A stretch of 64,000 nt of DNA from Lepeophtheirus salmonis (Eukaryota > Arthropoda > Copepoda > Siphonostomatoida > Caligidae). The stretch spans positions 30,019,403 through 30,083,402 of the forward strand of contig NC_052138.2 in NCBI RefSeq assembly GCF_016086655.4. Reading direction: 5' to 3'. This document shows, in pieces, positions 12,351 to 24,771 of this stretch. Every line of letters begins with the position of its first letter. Position 1 is the stretch's first letter. The translations under genes and the position numbers were made by a program. Below the pieces are notes generated by a model. That model saw only the letters and a program-made list of their open reading frames with translations. It was not told where the DNA came from and did not search any database.

Positions 12351-12788
12351 CATATGGACTAATAACTTTTTGATAAGTTGGCATAGTAGTTAAGGGCACC
12401 ATGACTGACAATCAGAAAAGCATATATATGTACATAGAAATTGAACCGCAGCGCAGGAAAAGAAATACATTATCTATATTCCGTGTTGTATGGTTTAAAT
12501 GTGTAGAAAATGTTTAATGATGATGAATTTATTTCTGGATCATTAACATTTAAATTTATTTGTAGACATCACCGTTGATCCTACGTACATACTTTTTTCT
12601 TTTTTGTGGTTTGGTTGAAATTGGCGGATATGTGTAACCTATCTAATTTTTTATCCATGTACAAACAGAGTGTTAAGTAATTTTACTAAGTTGAATAATA
12701 TATTAATTATTACTACATAAACATAACTCTATTTAAAAGTAATATAGTAATACTACTTATGAATTTGAAGAAAAAATAATCATATCTG

Positions 12789-13188
12789 CAGGGGCGTCCG
12801 CAGGAGGTAGGCTGGAGGGGCTGTAGCTGCCCCCTCTATTTTTTTGTTTGTTTTTTTTTGTTTTTACTAAAAAAATTAATATTGGAATTTTTTTTTGTAG
12901 TTTTCAAATTTATTTTCCAAAAATATAATTTCTCAATTTTTTTCTGATAAGCTATGGATTTTTGAAATTTTACTCCAAAATATTCAATATTTGACTTTTT
13001 TTTTCAAAAAAAATAAATTATTTTTCTACAGCTGTTGATTTTGAAATTTATTTAAAAAACATTCATTTTCTGTGAATAGCTAGGGATTTTTGAAATTTTT
13101 CTCCTAAATAATTAATATTTGAAATTTAGTTATTCCAACTTTTTTGTAATTTTTTTTTTTCAATAGTATAATTCTGCAAACACCCCTG
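12789..13188. mobile_element. Short non-autonomous element, 'CAGGGGTGTCCGCAG' family
   Basis: The left end reads CAGGGGCGTCCGCAGG and the right end, reversed, CAGGGGTGTTTGCAG, giving imperfect terminal inverted repeats 400 bases apart. Next to the left end is the family word 'ggctggaggggctgtagc'. The interior is AT-rich with alternating 'tttttccaaaa' and 'gaattttt' blocks. There is no coding capacity and I could not see a matching target duplication. The CAGGGG termini suggest hAT-driven mobility. Confidence 0.6.
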
Positions 13189-16100
13189 AGAAGTCCTTGT
13201 CCTACCACAGAGATGATAAATTATAAATAAAACATTCAGTTAATCATATATTATATATAAAGCGTTTTACTCAAATCATAAATTGAATCGTAATTAAAGG
13301 ATACGCCAGTTGATATTTTGACCCTTATAAAATACACAAATATCCAATAAACCTTGATAAAATACCATCAAATTCCGTTATGATTAAAAAATGACGTAAA
13401 TTCTTAACTGAATACTATTTAATGCCAATGATGAACAGTAATATTTAAATTAGATGCAGTATTATTCTTTACATTATAATAGTCAATTATTATCTACAAC
13501 ACAGAATTATAATTGTCTAACGATGAAATAATATATTTTCAAAACCGTTTATGTTTATTATTAATAAAAACAAAAGTTGCACTCCTGGGTATTTTTAACA
13601 ACACCAACTCTTGGTTCCTTCGATCTAAAAGGATGTTTCCTTAAGAATATTATAACATTTCATTATGTAATCATGAAATGTAACTTAAGTATTCAGTGAG
13701 TTGATACAATTTGAATGAATATAGTGAAATATTTGTTCTTTTACAAAAAATCTTGCTTATTCTCGTGAAAAAGTCTTTAAAAAGTAACATTTATTCAACT
13801 TAAGATCCATCTAGTGAATAAAAAATAATATATTAATGCATAAAGAACAGTTACTGGGTGCACAGTATATTCTATATAGTGCTCCCTGAAGTATATCATA
13901 ATCATTTTTGATCTAAGAAATAACAATGTAGTTGTATGAATGAAATATTGAGGCGTGTTCATGAGGCATCGAATATACAGCACTGTTTCTGATTTTTTGT
14001 TATTGCTCTCTAGTATGTTAAGATCAGAATAAAATTTAAACGATAATATATAAATTTAATTACTCGTGCAGGCTTTTTTTATAACATTATGTTTTGTTAG
14101 TGAGCGCTCTAGAGACTAAAGTAATCATCATACCAAAAACGTAGAGTAACACTGATGATTTTATGGGAGTTATCTTCTTTATCCTATATCATACGTACCA
14201 GTAGTAGTTGTGTTGTACTTGGGGCAAAATTTTCGAGTTCGATGGAGTTCTAGTTTATGTAAGCACGGTATATTACTTTTCAAGTTTTGTCGAATCCAGA
14301 TAATTTCCACATGAAATGTCGTTTCTCCTATTTAATACATTAATACAACTTACAAAATATGAACTTTATTTTTTAGCCATCTTTTAGAGTGATACTAGAA
14401 ATTTTACGAATCCTAACTTTTGACCCCAGTCCAACGCTACTACTACTCGTACGTAAGATATAGGTGGAGTTTAAAATTTGTACTATGAGGGCACAGTTTT
14501 TTCAATGATATAACTGCTTGTATAAGTACCCCTATTTTTACGTTCCATTCAATTTACTTTCTTACCGTTTAGCGTTGTTTTTCGCGTTCAATTCATAAAA
14601 TAGAAAAAATATATTGGGGTTACAAGCTATATTTACGGCTGAATTGGTAGATTGAGGTATACTCTCATATAAAAACTTACTGATGTAAAATTATACAGAA
14701 GAGAGTGAGTTTTTATTTTAAGGATAGTCATAGTTTGGAACGAACTTGGAGCTATCCAAACAAATCTTACTTTCTTGAATTTTATCAAGTGAACTTATAA
14801 ATTAGTTTTGATTCATTTGGTTCAAATAAGATGTTAGGAATTAGGAATCATCCTTCTAGTTGTAAGGTTGATTGATAATAATGATTTTTACATAAGTTAA
14901 TTTTATGTGTTACAAGTTATACGCATTTGCTCCTAGCCAAACTTCAGTAAATACATTTTTTAATACTGCTTCAATATATTCGTTCCTTCCACTGTAGCGT
15001 TGAACTACTTTACTGAAATTAAAATATTAACGTACCTGATATAGTCCAGCTAACACAAAAATAGAGAGTGCATTTTGTTATTAACTGTCGATGTTTTTGT
15101 ATTTTTTTTTAAAATTAGTGTTCTGAAAAGTTGATTAGTTGAATTATAAGTAGCTCAATTTAAACTTTGAACAGCTTTCAACAACTATTGAAACAATATT
15201 TTGATAGGTGGGAAGAATTGGCCAACTACGAACTGATTTTGGGCCTTTTCTCTGATGCTGTTTTTTTTTTTTTTAATTATTATTATTTTTTTAATGAAAG
15301 GTGGTGCGATACAATAAACGTTGCAGAAGTTACTATTTTTGACAACCCGTCCCACTTGGTATAACAAAAATTAAAATTAAAGAATTTTAAGTGTAAATAC
15401 TACGATAATTAGAGGAACTGAACGCTAAAATTCAATTTTTAGTGTTCAATGTTGGCACAAAAATTTGGCGTTCTGTTCACAAGCCTGTTAATATATTATT
15501 CTACCCCCCTCCCCCTACCCTTGAAGAAAAAATATCAGACTATTATAAGAACTGCCTTAAGGATAAAAAAGATCGAAAAGTTTTCTCATATTTTAAACAA
15601 AGAGTTATGGTCTTATGTAATCTTATTCATATCCCTTGAATACCATTGGACAGTCACGTTTTTCTTGACCACTCTTTGAAATTTTATGACGACCTTTAAT
15701 ACCCATTCCAAACCAAAATGTCCAATGATTTCAAAAAAAATATTTTCCCAGACGTTTAGATTCCCAAACAGAGCTGCTCATCATAATGCAATATTAGTAT
15801 AAATAGTTTACGAAACTATAATTTCCTGTCATGCTTAACATTGCCTTTAAATATTTGTGTAGGGAATTTCTTGAAGCTACTTTTTGAGTCGTTATATCTC
15901 TGTAGAACATCATTTCACAGCCATTATGTATATTTTCCTTTTTGGTATTAACATTCTAAAATTAACCTATCAACGAATTTATAGCATAATTAAATTAGAA
16001 TTGAGCAAGTTATTTATGCTTAAGGGAGAGCACAGTTTAAGTTCAGTGTCTTTTTTTTTTTTAGTGTAAATATACCTATTCAATTTTACAAACTTTAAAC

Positions 16101-16726
16101 GCCCATATCTCTTATTTTAATCAAACAAATGATATCAAAGTTTTACAACTCAAAAATTTCATATTAATCCTCGTGAACAGTGGCGGAGTGGTACGACTTT
16201 CAAATGGGAGATCCTTTGTAAATAATTTCGGATCTTATAATAGTTCCAAGAACAACTGACGCATTTTCTATTTGATGGTGTCTATCTTTTACGACCACTC
16301 AAACAATACTGAGTCAAACAACCACAAAAATATTTTCAGTGCGAAATCATATCTTTCTAACGCTCATAAAACGTAAATTAATCACACTTATGAGACAGGA
16401 GATACACATTACTAAAGCAATCAATTTGGAAAATAATGAATTTCTTTTTACAGCATCTCAAATTTTTTCAAAAGAAAATTTCAAATCGTCTTTCAAATAT
16501 ATTTTACCACCTCTAGGGGTCCCTTTATAATCAGGAAGTCTTTTTCGTTAAACCTTGTTTTTTCGGAGAAATTTATTTTTACGTTTAAAAATATTAAATT
16601 TGATACACGTTTCTTTTTTGAAAGAAATTGAAAATTTGTCGCCACAGTATTTGGACGTTTAAAGGGTCAAATTACCCACAATGGAATATTTGAACTCCCA
16701 TGCTTTTTTGATATATAGCATATAGG
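13189..16726. other. AT-rich non-coding stretch
   Basis: No gene supported. The open frames between 15167 and 16530 are low-complexity and lack recognisable domains. Around 14100-14220 there is a piece ('gagtaacactgatgatttt') of the dispersed repeat also seen near 18250, 40260 and 47970. Confidence 0.4.
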
Positions 16727-17095
16727 CTGAAAAGTATCGGGATTCACACATAGATGACCCCATTTATTTAACTCTCCTCATTTTCATTTAGTACCAACTT
16801 TCACAAGACAACTGCCAAATTTCATTACAAGCTGTTCTTTAGTTTGTGAGCTATTGAGCTAAAATTGACGCTACTTTTATTAAGCAATGGATGCAAAACA
16901 TTTTCGTTTTTTAACTTTACACTACTTATTGATGGGAAAAAATACCGTTCAAGCTAAGCAATGGCTTGAAAATGGTTATGGGGGCTCTGTTCTATAAAGT
17001 GAATAAAAAAATAATTATTATTTTAAAAAAACAAAACAATATTGAACGAAAAACAACTTGTTTTCTTTGTTAAGCATGGGAATTTTTAGATATGT
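16727..17095 (+). mobile_element. Internally deleted mariner element retaining the transposase start
   Basis: The left end carries 'ggctgaaaagtatcggg', which matches, inverted, the 'cccggtacttttcagcc' right end of the related copy at 53625-54000. Inside, an ATG at about 16887 reads MDAKHFRFLTLHYLL, then GKNTVQAKQWLE and a stop. GKN-V-KQWLE-YGD is the start of a mariner transposase helix-turn-helix. The sequence then jumps to a 3' terminal region ('tgttttctttgttaagc'), so the catalytic core has been deleted. The element could only move with help from an intact relative. Confidence 0.65.
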
Positions 17096-17699
17096 ATTAA
17101 AAGCATAAATCCAAATTATTGAGCTCATAGATTTTAATTCTTCTTTCTTCACTTGCCTTCCATTAAAGTTATTTTCAATGTGAATTTGGATCAGTAATTG
17201 ATAGACAACGAATATTTATGTAAGTATGTCCTCATTATTACAACTTGTTTCATGCAAATATTTTATCAAAACGATGAAGAGATTGATATCCATTTATACC
17301 CTACATTTGTTTGATTAATGACACATTATAATATGGTGGTATATTATATTTTTCTATTGATAACAGCGAATGATCGATTTATAAAAAAATGACAAGGAAT
17401 AAGTGTACATTTATAGATCCCCTAAATAAAAATACTGATAGCAAATATACCAGCTCAAACCAAAACATAAATGGAGCAAATAGTGGGTCATAAACAAACT
17501 ATCAGGTTGTTGCAATTTACTCACATACTGTGCCGTCATTGGGGGGGGCTATAAACAGTGTCATAACTAAAGGTGTATAAAACATGTCCTAGAAAGGGCT
17601 TTTTCTAGTAAGTAATCGGAAATAGATTTTTATTTTCCAAAGCAGTTCTCAATATTATTTCATTCCTGAAGACAGAACATCTCATTATAAAGTAATAAC
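17096..17699. other. AT-rich non-coding stretch, nothing recognised
   Basis: No open frame or repeat end recognised. Confidence 0.4.
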
Positions 17700-18095
17700 C
17701 AAGGTTGTGCCCGGTTCAGGTTCACCAGTTCCATCGGTCTAGTCTCTGTTCTTTCATTTCAACGGTTTTGGTCTCGGTTTCGGTTTTTTTTATGCAGGCT
17801 CAATTTGGTAACAGGTACTAATGATATTAACTATATAATACGCAGAGTGCATACTGCCCCAAGTTCCTGAAGGGCCCTAAAAACTAAGGATGCTTGAGAC
17901 AATAGTTTTCAAAGTGAGGGACGTAAGGGAATGCTGGGGGGGGTTGGAAGATGGAGAATTGAGGATTTCTTCTTTCAGTCTACACAAACATAGTACTCAT
18001 GTTTTGCATAAAGAGGCCCTCAGCTAAAAAAGGTATTAGAGAAGGTGGCCTTGACATAGTAAAGTTTGGGAAACCTTGGCTTAAGAAATAATATA
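17700..18095 (-). repeat. Dispersed repeat, minus-oriented copy of the 11665-12350 family
   Basis: Read on the minus strand it follows the 11933-12345 copy block for block, including the 'gggccctaaaaactaagga' and 'gcttgagacaatagttttc' words and the outer 'ggtctcggtttcgg' run. It has its own 8-base flanks around the embedded hAT-like unit ('cttgagac' against 'cttaagaa'), which are similar but not identical. Confidence 0.65.
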
Positions 18096-18279
18096 GTGAT
18101 TATATTATAGATCCCCGACAAGCTTAGTAGCAGACATATTCTACCCCTCCACGTTGTATCAGCTCAAGAACCAAAACTGCTTGAACCTCTAAACGGATAA
18201 GGACACAACCTTGGTAATACCGTTTGCGTGAGCTCATGAAAGACGAAGAGTAACAGTGAGGATTTCCAAGGGAGTTGTA

Positions 18280-19614
18280 CAGAGAGCGGGGATCAAATTG
18301 TCGCCAAAATATTTTTCTACAAAAAACAACACAAAACATACATTTTTTAACTTTTTTATAGAAAATCAAAACTATGACGAGCATATAGGTATAGAGTAGC
18401 CATTCATTCGATATAATCACCGTTGGCATCAATAAAGGCCTCAATACGGCCTCTGAACCGGCCGCAGGCTCTTCTGACCATCTCATTGTCCATGTTGCCG
18501 AATACCTCCTTGATGGAGTCCACCAGGCTGGTCTTGGTGCTATGGGGATGTCTGTTGGTATGTCTCTCGACATAGCCCCAGACAAAATAGTCCAAAGGAT
18601 TAAGGTCAGGAGAGTTAGGAGGCCACAAATCCTTGGTTACGACGTCATAACAGTTCTCGGTTAACCACTGCATGGAGATTTTGGACACATGGCAGGGTGC
18701 TGAGTCCTGTTGCCACACCCAGGGCCTGTATCCGGCCACCCCTTGGATCCAGGGCAGAACCACCTTCTCCATAACATCCTGATAGATCTCTGTATTGACC
18801 TTTAGACCCGTTTCAAACATGTGGGGAGGCATAACATGACCTTCACTGCTGACCACCCCGAACACCATGACCGTTGCAGGGAACTTGGTCTTCATTACCT
18901 TCCTCACATGGCTGGTGCAGGTGGCTATCCACCTGTTGTTCTGCTTGTTGACCTTCTGATCTTGACAGAAATTCTTTTCATCAGAGAAAAACGACAGCAT
19001 CCCGGGCTGCTTTGGGTGCTTGAGCTTGTTGAGCAATTTTGTTGACTTTATCAGCCTGTTGTCCTTCGCCTTCTGGGTCAAGATCTGGCCCACCTGCATC
19101 TTGTAGCTCCTGCAACTTAAATCCTCAGATACACAGTCCCTTATTATTTTCTCATGGCAGCCCAGATCCCTCGCCATGACCTTCATGGACCTGGTTGGGT
19201 CATCCTCAACCATCTTCTTCACCTTGTCGACAAAGTCAGTGTCCCTGACCTTCCTGTCGGCGCCCTCCTCCTTGGGTGCCCTCTTTATGGTGGCGTCAAC
19301 ATCCCAGGTGTCCTCTAGCTTCTTACGGATTTGCTGAACAGTCCGTAAATTCACTCCTAAGGTTGAAGCAATCGTTGAAATGGAGATTTCACCTCCATTA
19401 TTAACCAATGCCATGACTACGGCGGACCTCGAAAGCTCCTCCTTCCACTTATAGCTCTTTATCTCCTCATATGATGACGGCATGATGCAAACTGGACTAG
19501 GTATCGTCAGCTGACGAGAATAGCTTTCCCATTTAGTAACCGGTTTTTTATTTGATAATGTCTCTTCAAGTTATCAAGGTTTAAAGTAGGCGACAATTTG
19601 ATCCCAGCTCCCTG
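18280..19614 (-). mobile_element. Complete DD37D (maT-like) Tc1/mariner transposon with TA target duplication
   Basis: The left terminus reads CAGAGAGCGGGGATCAAATT and the right terminus, reversed, CAGGGAGCTGGGATCAAATT, both continuing GTCGCC. That is about 26 bases with two mismatches. Each end is bordered by a TA dinucleotide (18278-18279 and 19615-19616), the insertion signature of the Tc1/mariner superfamily. The element is 1,335 bases long and holds one intact transposase frame on the minus strand. It sits inside an older dispersed repeat: the flanks 'gggagttg' and 'tgtgtaagtcttggacaagg' together resemble the uninterrupted 'gttgagttatgattgtaaga' run near 47990. Confidence 0.9.
18404..19483 (-). 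CDS. Transposase, Tc1/mariner superfamily, DD37D type, apparently intact
   Basis: This 359-residue protein catalyses cut-and-paste movement of the element that encloses it. Helix-turn-helix segments lie at about residues 36-57 (ISTIASTLGVNLRTVQQIRK) and 100-118, as expected for DNA binding. The DDE/D catalytic triad is visible: Asp168 in SFFSDEKNF, Asp260 in WQQDSAPCH and Asp298 in SPDLNPLDYFVWG. The 37 residues between the second and third Asp define the DD37D spacing typical of the maT group, rather than DD34D mariner or DD34E Tc1. The frame has no stop or shift and opens at an ATG (19483) about 130 bases inside the right terminus. Its base composition is clearly less AT-rich than the surroundings, which fits recent arrival. 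Activity is inferred only from intactness. Confidence 0.93.
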   Translation of the reverse strand: MPSSYEEIKSYKWKEELSRSAVVMALVNNGGEISISTIASTLGVNLRTVQQIRKKLEDTWDVDATIKRAPKEEGADRKVRDTDFVDKVKKMVEDDPTRSMKVMARDLGCHEKIIRDCVSEDLSCRSYKMQVGQILTQKAKDNRLIKSTKLLNKLKHPKQPGMLSFFSDEKNFCQDQKVNKQNNRWIATCTSHVRKVMKTKFPATVMVFGVVSSEGHVMPPHMFETGLKVNTEIYQDVMEKVVLPWIQGVAGYRPWVWQQDSAPCHVSKISMQWLTENCYDVVTKDLWPPNSPDLNPLDYFVWGYVERHTNRHPHSTKTSLVDSIKEVFGNMDNEMVRRACGRFRGRIEAFIDANGDYIE

Positions 19615-19616
19615 TA

Positions 19617-20770
19617 TGTGTAAGTCTTGGACAAGGTGTAGAATTGAGGATCGACATCTGAGTGAGTAATTCCAGGCTGTATGACCTTCCTATGGAAGGA
19701 GTGGGATTTGTATTCAGTCTCTTCCTTTCACGACTCCTTGCAGTTGATCTAAAACAACGTCATGACAGTTAAGTTGTTGCTTTCCTTTCAAACATTCTTC
19801 TAATTGTCAGGGTTACCATGTTAATTTTAGGTGTATTTTATTAATACATACTGATGGGACAAATATTTTGCATCAATGACCATAATCAATGTTTTCTTTT
19901 TATAGAAATATATGTACATAATCTGAAAAAGTATTTTGTATGTTTTTCTTTAAAAGTTGATCCTTCCTATTAAAAAAAAAAGGGAGAATAAAAAATCGAA
20001 TATAGAGTGCACTGATCTGAAAACTCCCTTTTATAAAAGCACAATGTTCGAATTAGTAAAAATTAATAACATAATTATTGTTCTAATATTTAATTTAAAC
20101 TCCTTTGTGTAAAAATATACTAATAATATCTTTAATTGACTTTAGTATTGATTAGCAATTCGATACTTTTGAAGCAACCGGAGAAGATACAACAAATATT
20201 AGTAGAATTCAATACTTATTGAAATCAATTTCATTCACATTTGTGGAATAAAAAATGGTTTTTTCTGTTGTAGTTGGTTTATTTATTTTGAAACTGAGAA
20301 TTTGTTTTAACGATAAAGGTGTTGATTGTTCATGCCTTTTACGGATCTATTTCAAATCTAAATAGGATGTGTGATATATCTGATTTTATCTACATATAGA
20401 CAGGGTGGGTGGGGGAAAATGCAAGATTTAACATTTTTTTAGATTTGGTATATATTTGCCATAAAAATCACCAAAAATTGGACCTAGTATCACAAATGTC
20501 GGATATCAGGACCTCCAAATTTGGGTGTCTGGTAGTTTTTGACCTACTACTTTTGACTACGCCCCACTAATAGTAGTCAAGGAGGTTCATATCTAGGCTT
20601 GAGTCATGCCACTTTGGCATGTGCCATAAAATTTTGAACTTTTCGGTTCAGGTTGCAATTACAAATTGCAATATTTTCATATTTTTGAACCTAGATTAAT
20701 TAAGGTGAGGCCTACGTTATGACTATTTAATTTTGAAAATAATTAATTAACAAAGTATTTACAAGTATTA
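19617..20770. other. AT-rich non-coding stretch
   Basis: The first part (to about 19700) continues the older repeat that the DD37D element split. Nothing else is recognised. Confidence 0.4.
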
Positions 20771-20772
20771 TT

Positions 20773-22014
20773 TTGAGAGTTGTAGAAAAAATGATCTACT
20801 CTTATACTATTTTGAAAAAGAGAAACCGAAAAATGTCATTACTTTTCATTAAATTTGCTGTGATCAGCAGTGAGATGAAGGAAATAAGTACAGGTCTCAC
20901 TCCATCAAAAATTATGAGAGTGGTTGGATTAAATTCTCACTATTTGTTAATGATGCAAATAGTCGTAGAAGAATAACCTTCTTACAGATGAATTTGGAAA
21001 ATGTTGCTCTCATTGCAAAGGATACTTTAGGTCTCAATCTAATGGATGTTAGATCTGTCTCCTGTGAAATTACCTATAAACCGGAAATAATTCTAATGAA
21101 AACTCAAACACTCAGTCTTTGGGTGAAAAAATATGTTTACCTCTCACGGCAGATTTAAAAGATAAAAAATAGAATGTCGAGATTTTACTGACATGATGCA
21201 AAGAGACCAAAACTTCAATATCAGATTGAAGAATACCCGGAGCACGTTATTTTATGATAAAATAGCTAATCATTTAGCTCCTTTTGTTAAAGTTGAAGGA
21301 ATTAAAGTAGCTCAGCATAAACCTAATGACGTAATGGAGCCCAGAATTTCCTCATTTCTGAAACAATTTACCCATCTCCAAAAACAACTCAGCTCTTCAA
21401 TAACCGTCTTAGTTATGGGCTCACCTAAAAAACTTCCAACATTCCTTCCTATAAACGGTAGGATCTTTCATATGGAATTTGAAAATGCAATCAAGCAATG
21501 TTCAATTTGCTTTAATTTTGTACATGGAAAGACTAAATGTAATCAACAGCTGAAAGGTTACAAAGATTACACGAAGTGGATTTTAAAGGCTAATGAAAAT
21601 AGTCCATTTATGGAAAATATCACCAATGAAGAAATAATTAATGAAAAGACTGAATACAAAAATAATATTGAAAAAGGAATTGAAACTAGAAGCGAAACTC
21701 AGAGTACTACTACATGTGAAGACAATAGTAGCAAACCCTTGTCATCATGAAAAAATAAGTTTGATGAGGACTCTGTAACTGAGGAGGAACGCAACAACAA
21801 TGTGAAAAGGAAACGAGAGCAAAGTAACGAGGAAGAGAAAAAAGTTACACTCCAGGACAATACTGAGTTGAGTATTAATAACCAGGACGAGACAAATAAA
21901 ATTCCAAGCAAAAACCCAAGTCGTAAGTTAAAGGTGAGAAGGAAGTCAAAAAGAAGAAACATGGTATTTTGGACGAAGTTGTTGGTTGAACTTCTAAAGA
22001 CTTCAAAGAAATAA
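20773..22014 (+). pseudogene. Gag-like / retrotransposon ORF1-like zinc-knuckle protein, frame-broken
   Basis: The longest intact piece (21193-21750, 185 residues) contains the CCHC zinc knuckle C-SI-C-FNFV-H-GKTK-C, spaced C-x2-C-x4-H-x4-C, about two thirds along. It is preceded by a hydrophobic strand-rich segment (ITVLVMGSPKKLPTFLPING), the usual order in ORF1 proteins of non-LTR retrotransposons and in gag-like proteins that bind element RNA. Upstream (20940-21115) another frame continues with a plausible N-terminal part (NLENVALIAKDTLGLNLMDV). Downstream (21750-22014) a very basic, glutamate- and lysine-rich tail follows after a stop. I found no reverse transcriptase, so this is a truncated, decayed copy. 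Confidence 0.55.
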
Positions 22015-23576
22015 ATTCATGACCTCATATAAATTAAAAAATCCAGAATAGATCAAAAACGACCTCTCTATTGAGTCCAATATCTTAAATATTGATACTT
22101 ATGAATGTGGCCCTACAATACAGAAAATCACTGAACCTGTTATTTATGGAGTCTGTGGAAAGAAAAGATCAATCGATAAGCAACATTTGAGGATTTTTAT
22201 ATGTTGTGTAATTATGATTTATTTTATAATATTAAAGTTAGAAACTCATAGATGACCTTCTACGGGCTGATACCGGATTGAGTTCCGGTGTAGTAGAGTG
22301 TATCTAGGAGCTAAATAAACAAACAATTTAATCCAATGACTTTTTTTTATACAAGAAATCTTTAAAATATATTTTTTGCATGTTCCAAAGGAAATAAATG
22401 TTTTAGTACAAAACAAAAATTTCTTCATAGGGGGGGGGCAAATGGAAAATAACATCAGCGATTAGTTGTTAAGGAATTATTTTACATTCAAAATAAATGT
22501 CGGGCTGGAAGGTTTGGACCACGTGATTTTTGTGCTTGGCAAAATGAAGTTTGGGCTCAGAGCTTGACCAAATCCATCTCTAATATCGATCCTCAACTCA
22601 ACTCTGAGTCCAACAAGGACATTGACTTATAACTACGCAACAGATGTGTTACTTTTGTCTGTCACACACTAGTGATTACTTTATACTTATAAGTTATCTC
22701 TTCCAGAATATATGAATAAAGACAAAGGCTTTGGAAAATAAAAAACATATATTCGGGTAGCAACTGCAAAAAGCTGGCTCAGGCTTTTCCATTGTATTAT
22801 TATTTTCATCTATGACAATAATTAAACACTCATATATTTTCACGCTTAAATTTTACAATTGAGCATATATTTTATTATGAAACATATTCTCAAAATTTGA
22901 TCATAATCTTAGTGCCCAAAATTCATATGGAATCATTTTTTAATCAATTTGTAACCTTTATATATAATTAATTAATACTGTGAAGTTTCATTAACATTAG
23001 ATTGAGGACATAAATGTTTTAGGATAATGATCAACAAACATTAATTTATATACCTATTTATATGGCTTCCTCATGAAACGTTGCTCCGGAAACAATAGTC
23101 AAAGGACTAGAATTTACACAATCAATGGCCTAGGAAACCTTTTCAAGAATGAAAGGGTAAAAAACAATATTAATTATTTAATTGATATTGCTACATATTT
23201 ACAAAAAAAAAATGTTTTTTTTAAGATGCTAAACGAACTTGTCAATGCAAATACAAAAGCTTATTATGAATTAAACGCATTCTGATTAACTGTATATTGA
23301 TTAAAATAACGTCTTATGGGACGAAACTATGGGAAAACTATTTACTTCTGGGATTCACCTCGTCCAAATAGCCAGCATTGAATCAATAATATTGTCGTTT
23401 TGATAGTTAAAAATAGTTTTTTTGCAATCCACGTCAATCAAGGGGTCTCATAATAGTTGTAGTAAAAATAAATCCGTTATTTATAATGATTTTTTTTGGT
23501 TCATTTTTTTCCATAAATGTTTATTTTTCTTGGCAGTCAAAATGGTGCTTAAATAACGGTCGGACTTGACAATTTC
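22015..23576. other. AT-rich stretch with one dispersed repeat piece
   Basis: At 22557-22690 the run 'caactctgagtccaacaag' and its surroundings recur at 27878-27980 ('tactctgagtccaacaag'), marking a small dispersed repeat. I see no gene. Confidence 0.45.
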
Positions 23577-23870
23577 CACTTTTCTCTAATTCCACACGAG
23601 GACAAGGCGGGAGCAAGACATATGGTATTATTGAATTAAAACCTTTGTTAGTATCCCGTCATATTATTTTGGGAATTACTCGTATCAAGGCATTCAAAAT
23701 AGCATTAATCCAGGAAAAATATTGTAATTATATTTAAATTCATCTACATTTATTTTACTATCCATTTTAAAACAATTTATATCAAAGTTAGAGAATAATG
23801 CTTACTTCAGAGGGAGAAATAAACACCACGACGACATATTTAATAACTAGTAAAAGTTATCCCAAGTTGG
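23577..23870 (+). repeat. Dispersed repeat, copy 1
   Basis: Blocks such as 'gcgggagcaagacatatggt' and a 'ttttaaaacaatttatatca' run recur in the same order at 39320-39570 ('gcaggagcaagaaatttggt', 'ttttaaatcaatttacacca'). No protein is encoded. The associated 'cacgcaa-aaccatttttcc' block occurs at 24800-24850. Confidence 0.55.
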
Positions 23871-24596
23871 CTGGGTTAAATTCGAAACGAAAATAAATTA
23901 ATAGTTTGGGCAATTGGATTATTTGTATTATTTTCATTCTTTTCCGTTGTTGTCCCTACTGATCGTGTCACAGCATTTTGAATCCGGTTAGCTTCCTTTC
24001 AATCAGCCTGACTATCCCTTTTAGTTAATTATGGAGGGGCGCTTGTGGCTGTGGACCTTCTGTTCCTTTTATTAATTTTGGTCTCGCTCCTGATCCTGCT
24101 TCTTTTTGCGACATTACAGCAGTAGATTGAAGGCCACCTCTGAATCCTGCAAATAGAGGTGAGGGCCTCTTAGGTGAGGGTACTGTTGGAGTAGTCACCA
24201 GTGTATAGGTCTGTCAAGATAATGACTATATTTAATTATAGTGACAGGCTTACCTGTGTACAATCCATGGTCGATTGTTCCAAGGAGAGCTCCAATGATG
24301 AGTGGATATTAAAGTTTTAGTATTTTTTATGTAATTTATTTATCCTGATATAATTCGATAATAATATAGATATGAAGAGACTAACTAATGGATTATTAAA
24401 ATGCTTTACAATCATTAAACTTATAAAAGAAAACAAAAATATTATCAATAATACTAATAAATCGAAATATAATTTAATGTGCATATTTTTCATGCAAAAG
24501 CACACCACCACAGCAAATTTCAACTTAGAATGTTGTTCCAAAGTGCAGATATTGTTGCATACATACAAACATATGTGAGTAGCCTAGTCTGTAGAT

Positions 24597-24771
24597 CAGG
24601 GGCAGGCAACCTTTGAGAATGGAGTGCTAACTTTAACATTTATAATCAATGAGTATGCCACTATTAACAATAATGGTAAAAAACCAATCACAAACTACGG
24701 GAATATGTTCTAAGAGTGCCAGTGAATATTTTTCCACTCGCCGGTAGTGACACGCGTGTTGCCGACCCCTA
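24597..24771. mobile_element. hAT-type non-autonomous element with near-perfect 8-base target duplication
   Basis: The left end reads CAGGGGCAGGCAACCTTTGA and the right end, reversed, AGGGGTCGGCAACACG. The 8 bases before it ('ctgtagat') and after it ('ctttagat') differ at one position, as expected for a hAT insertion duplication. The element is 175 bases, non-coding, and related in inverted orientation to the copy at 38815-39001 (shared 'aacaataatggtaaaaaac' region). Confidence 0.8.

Noticed and set aside
18124..18585. 153-residue minus-strand open frame
   Set aside because: It overlaps the transposase terminus in a different frame and includes non-coding flank beyond the element. It is a shadow of the transposon.
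18821..19045. Plus-strand open frame
   Set aside because: Antisense to the intact DD37D transposase.
24317..24578. Overlapping hydrophobic open frames on both strands
   Set aside because: Hydrophobicity follows from AT-richness. No start context, domain or splice partners.
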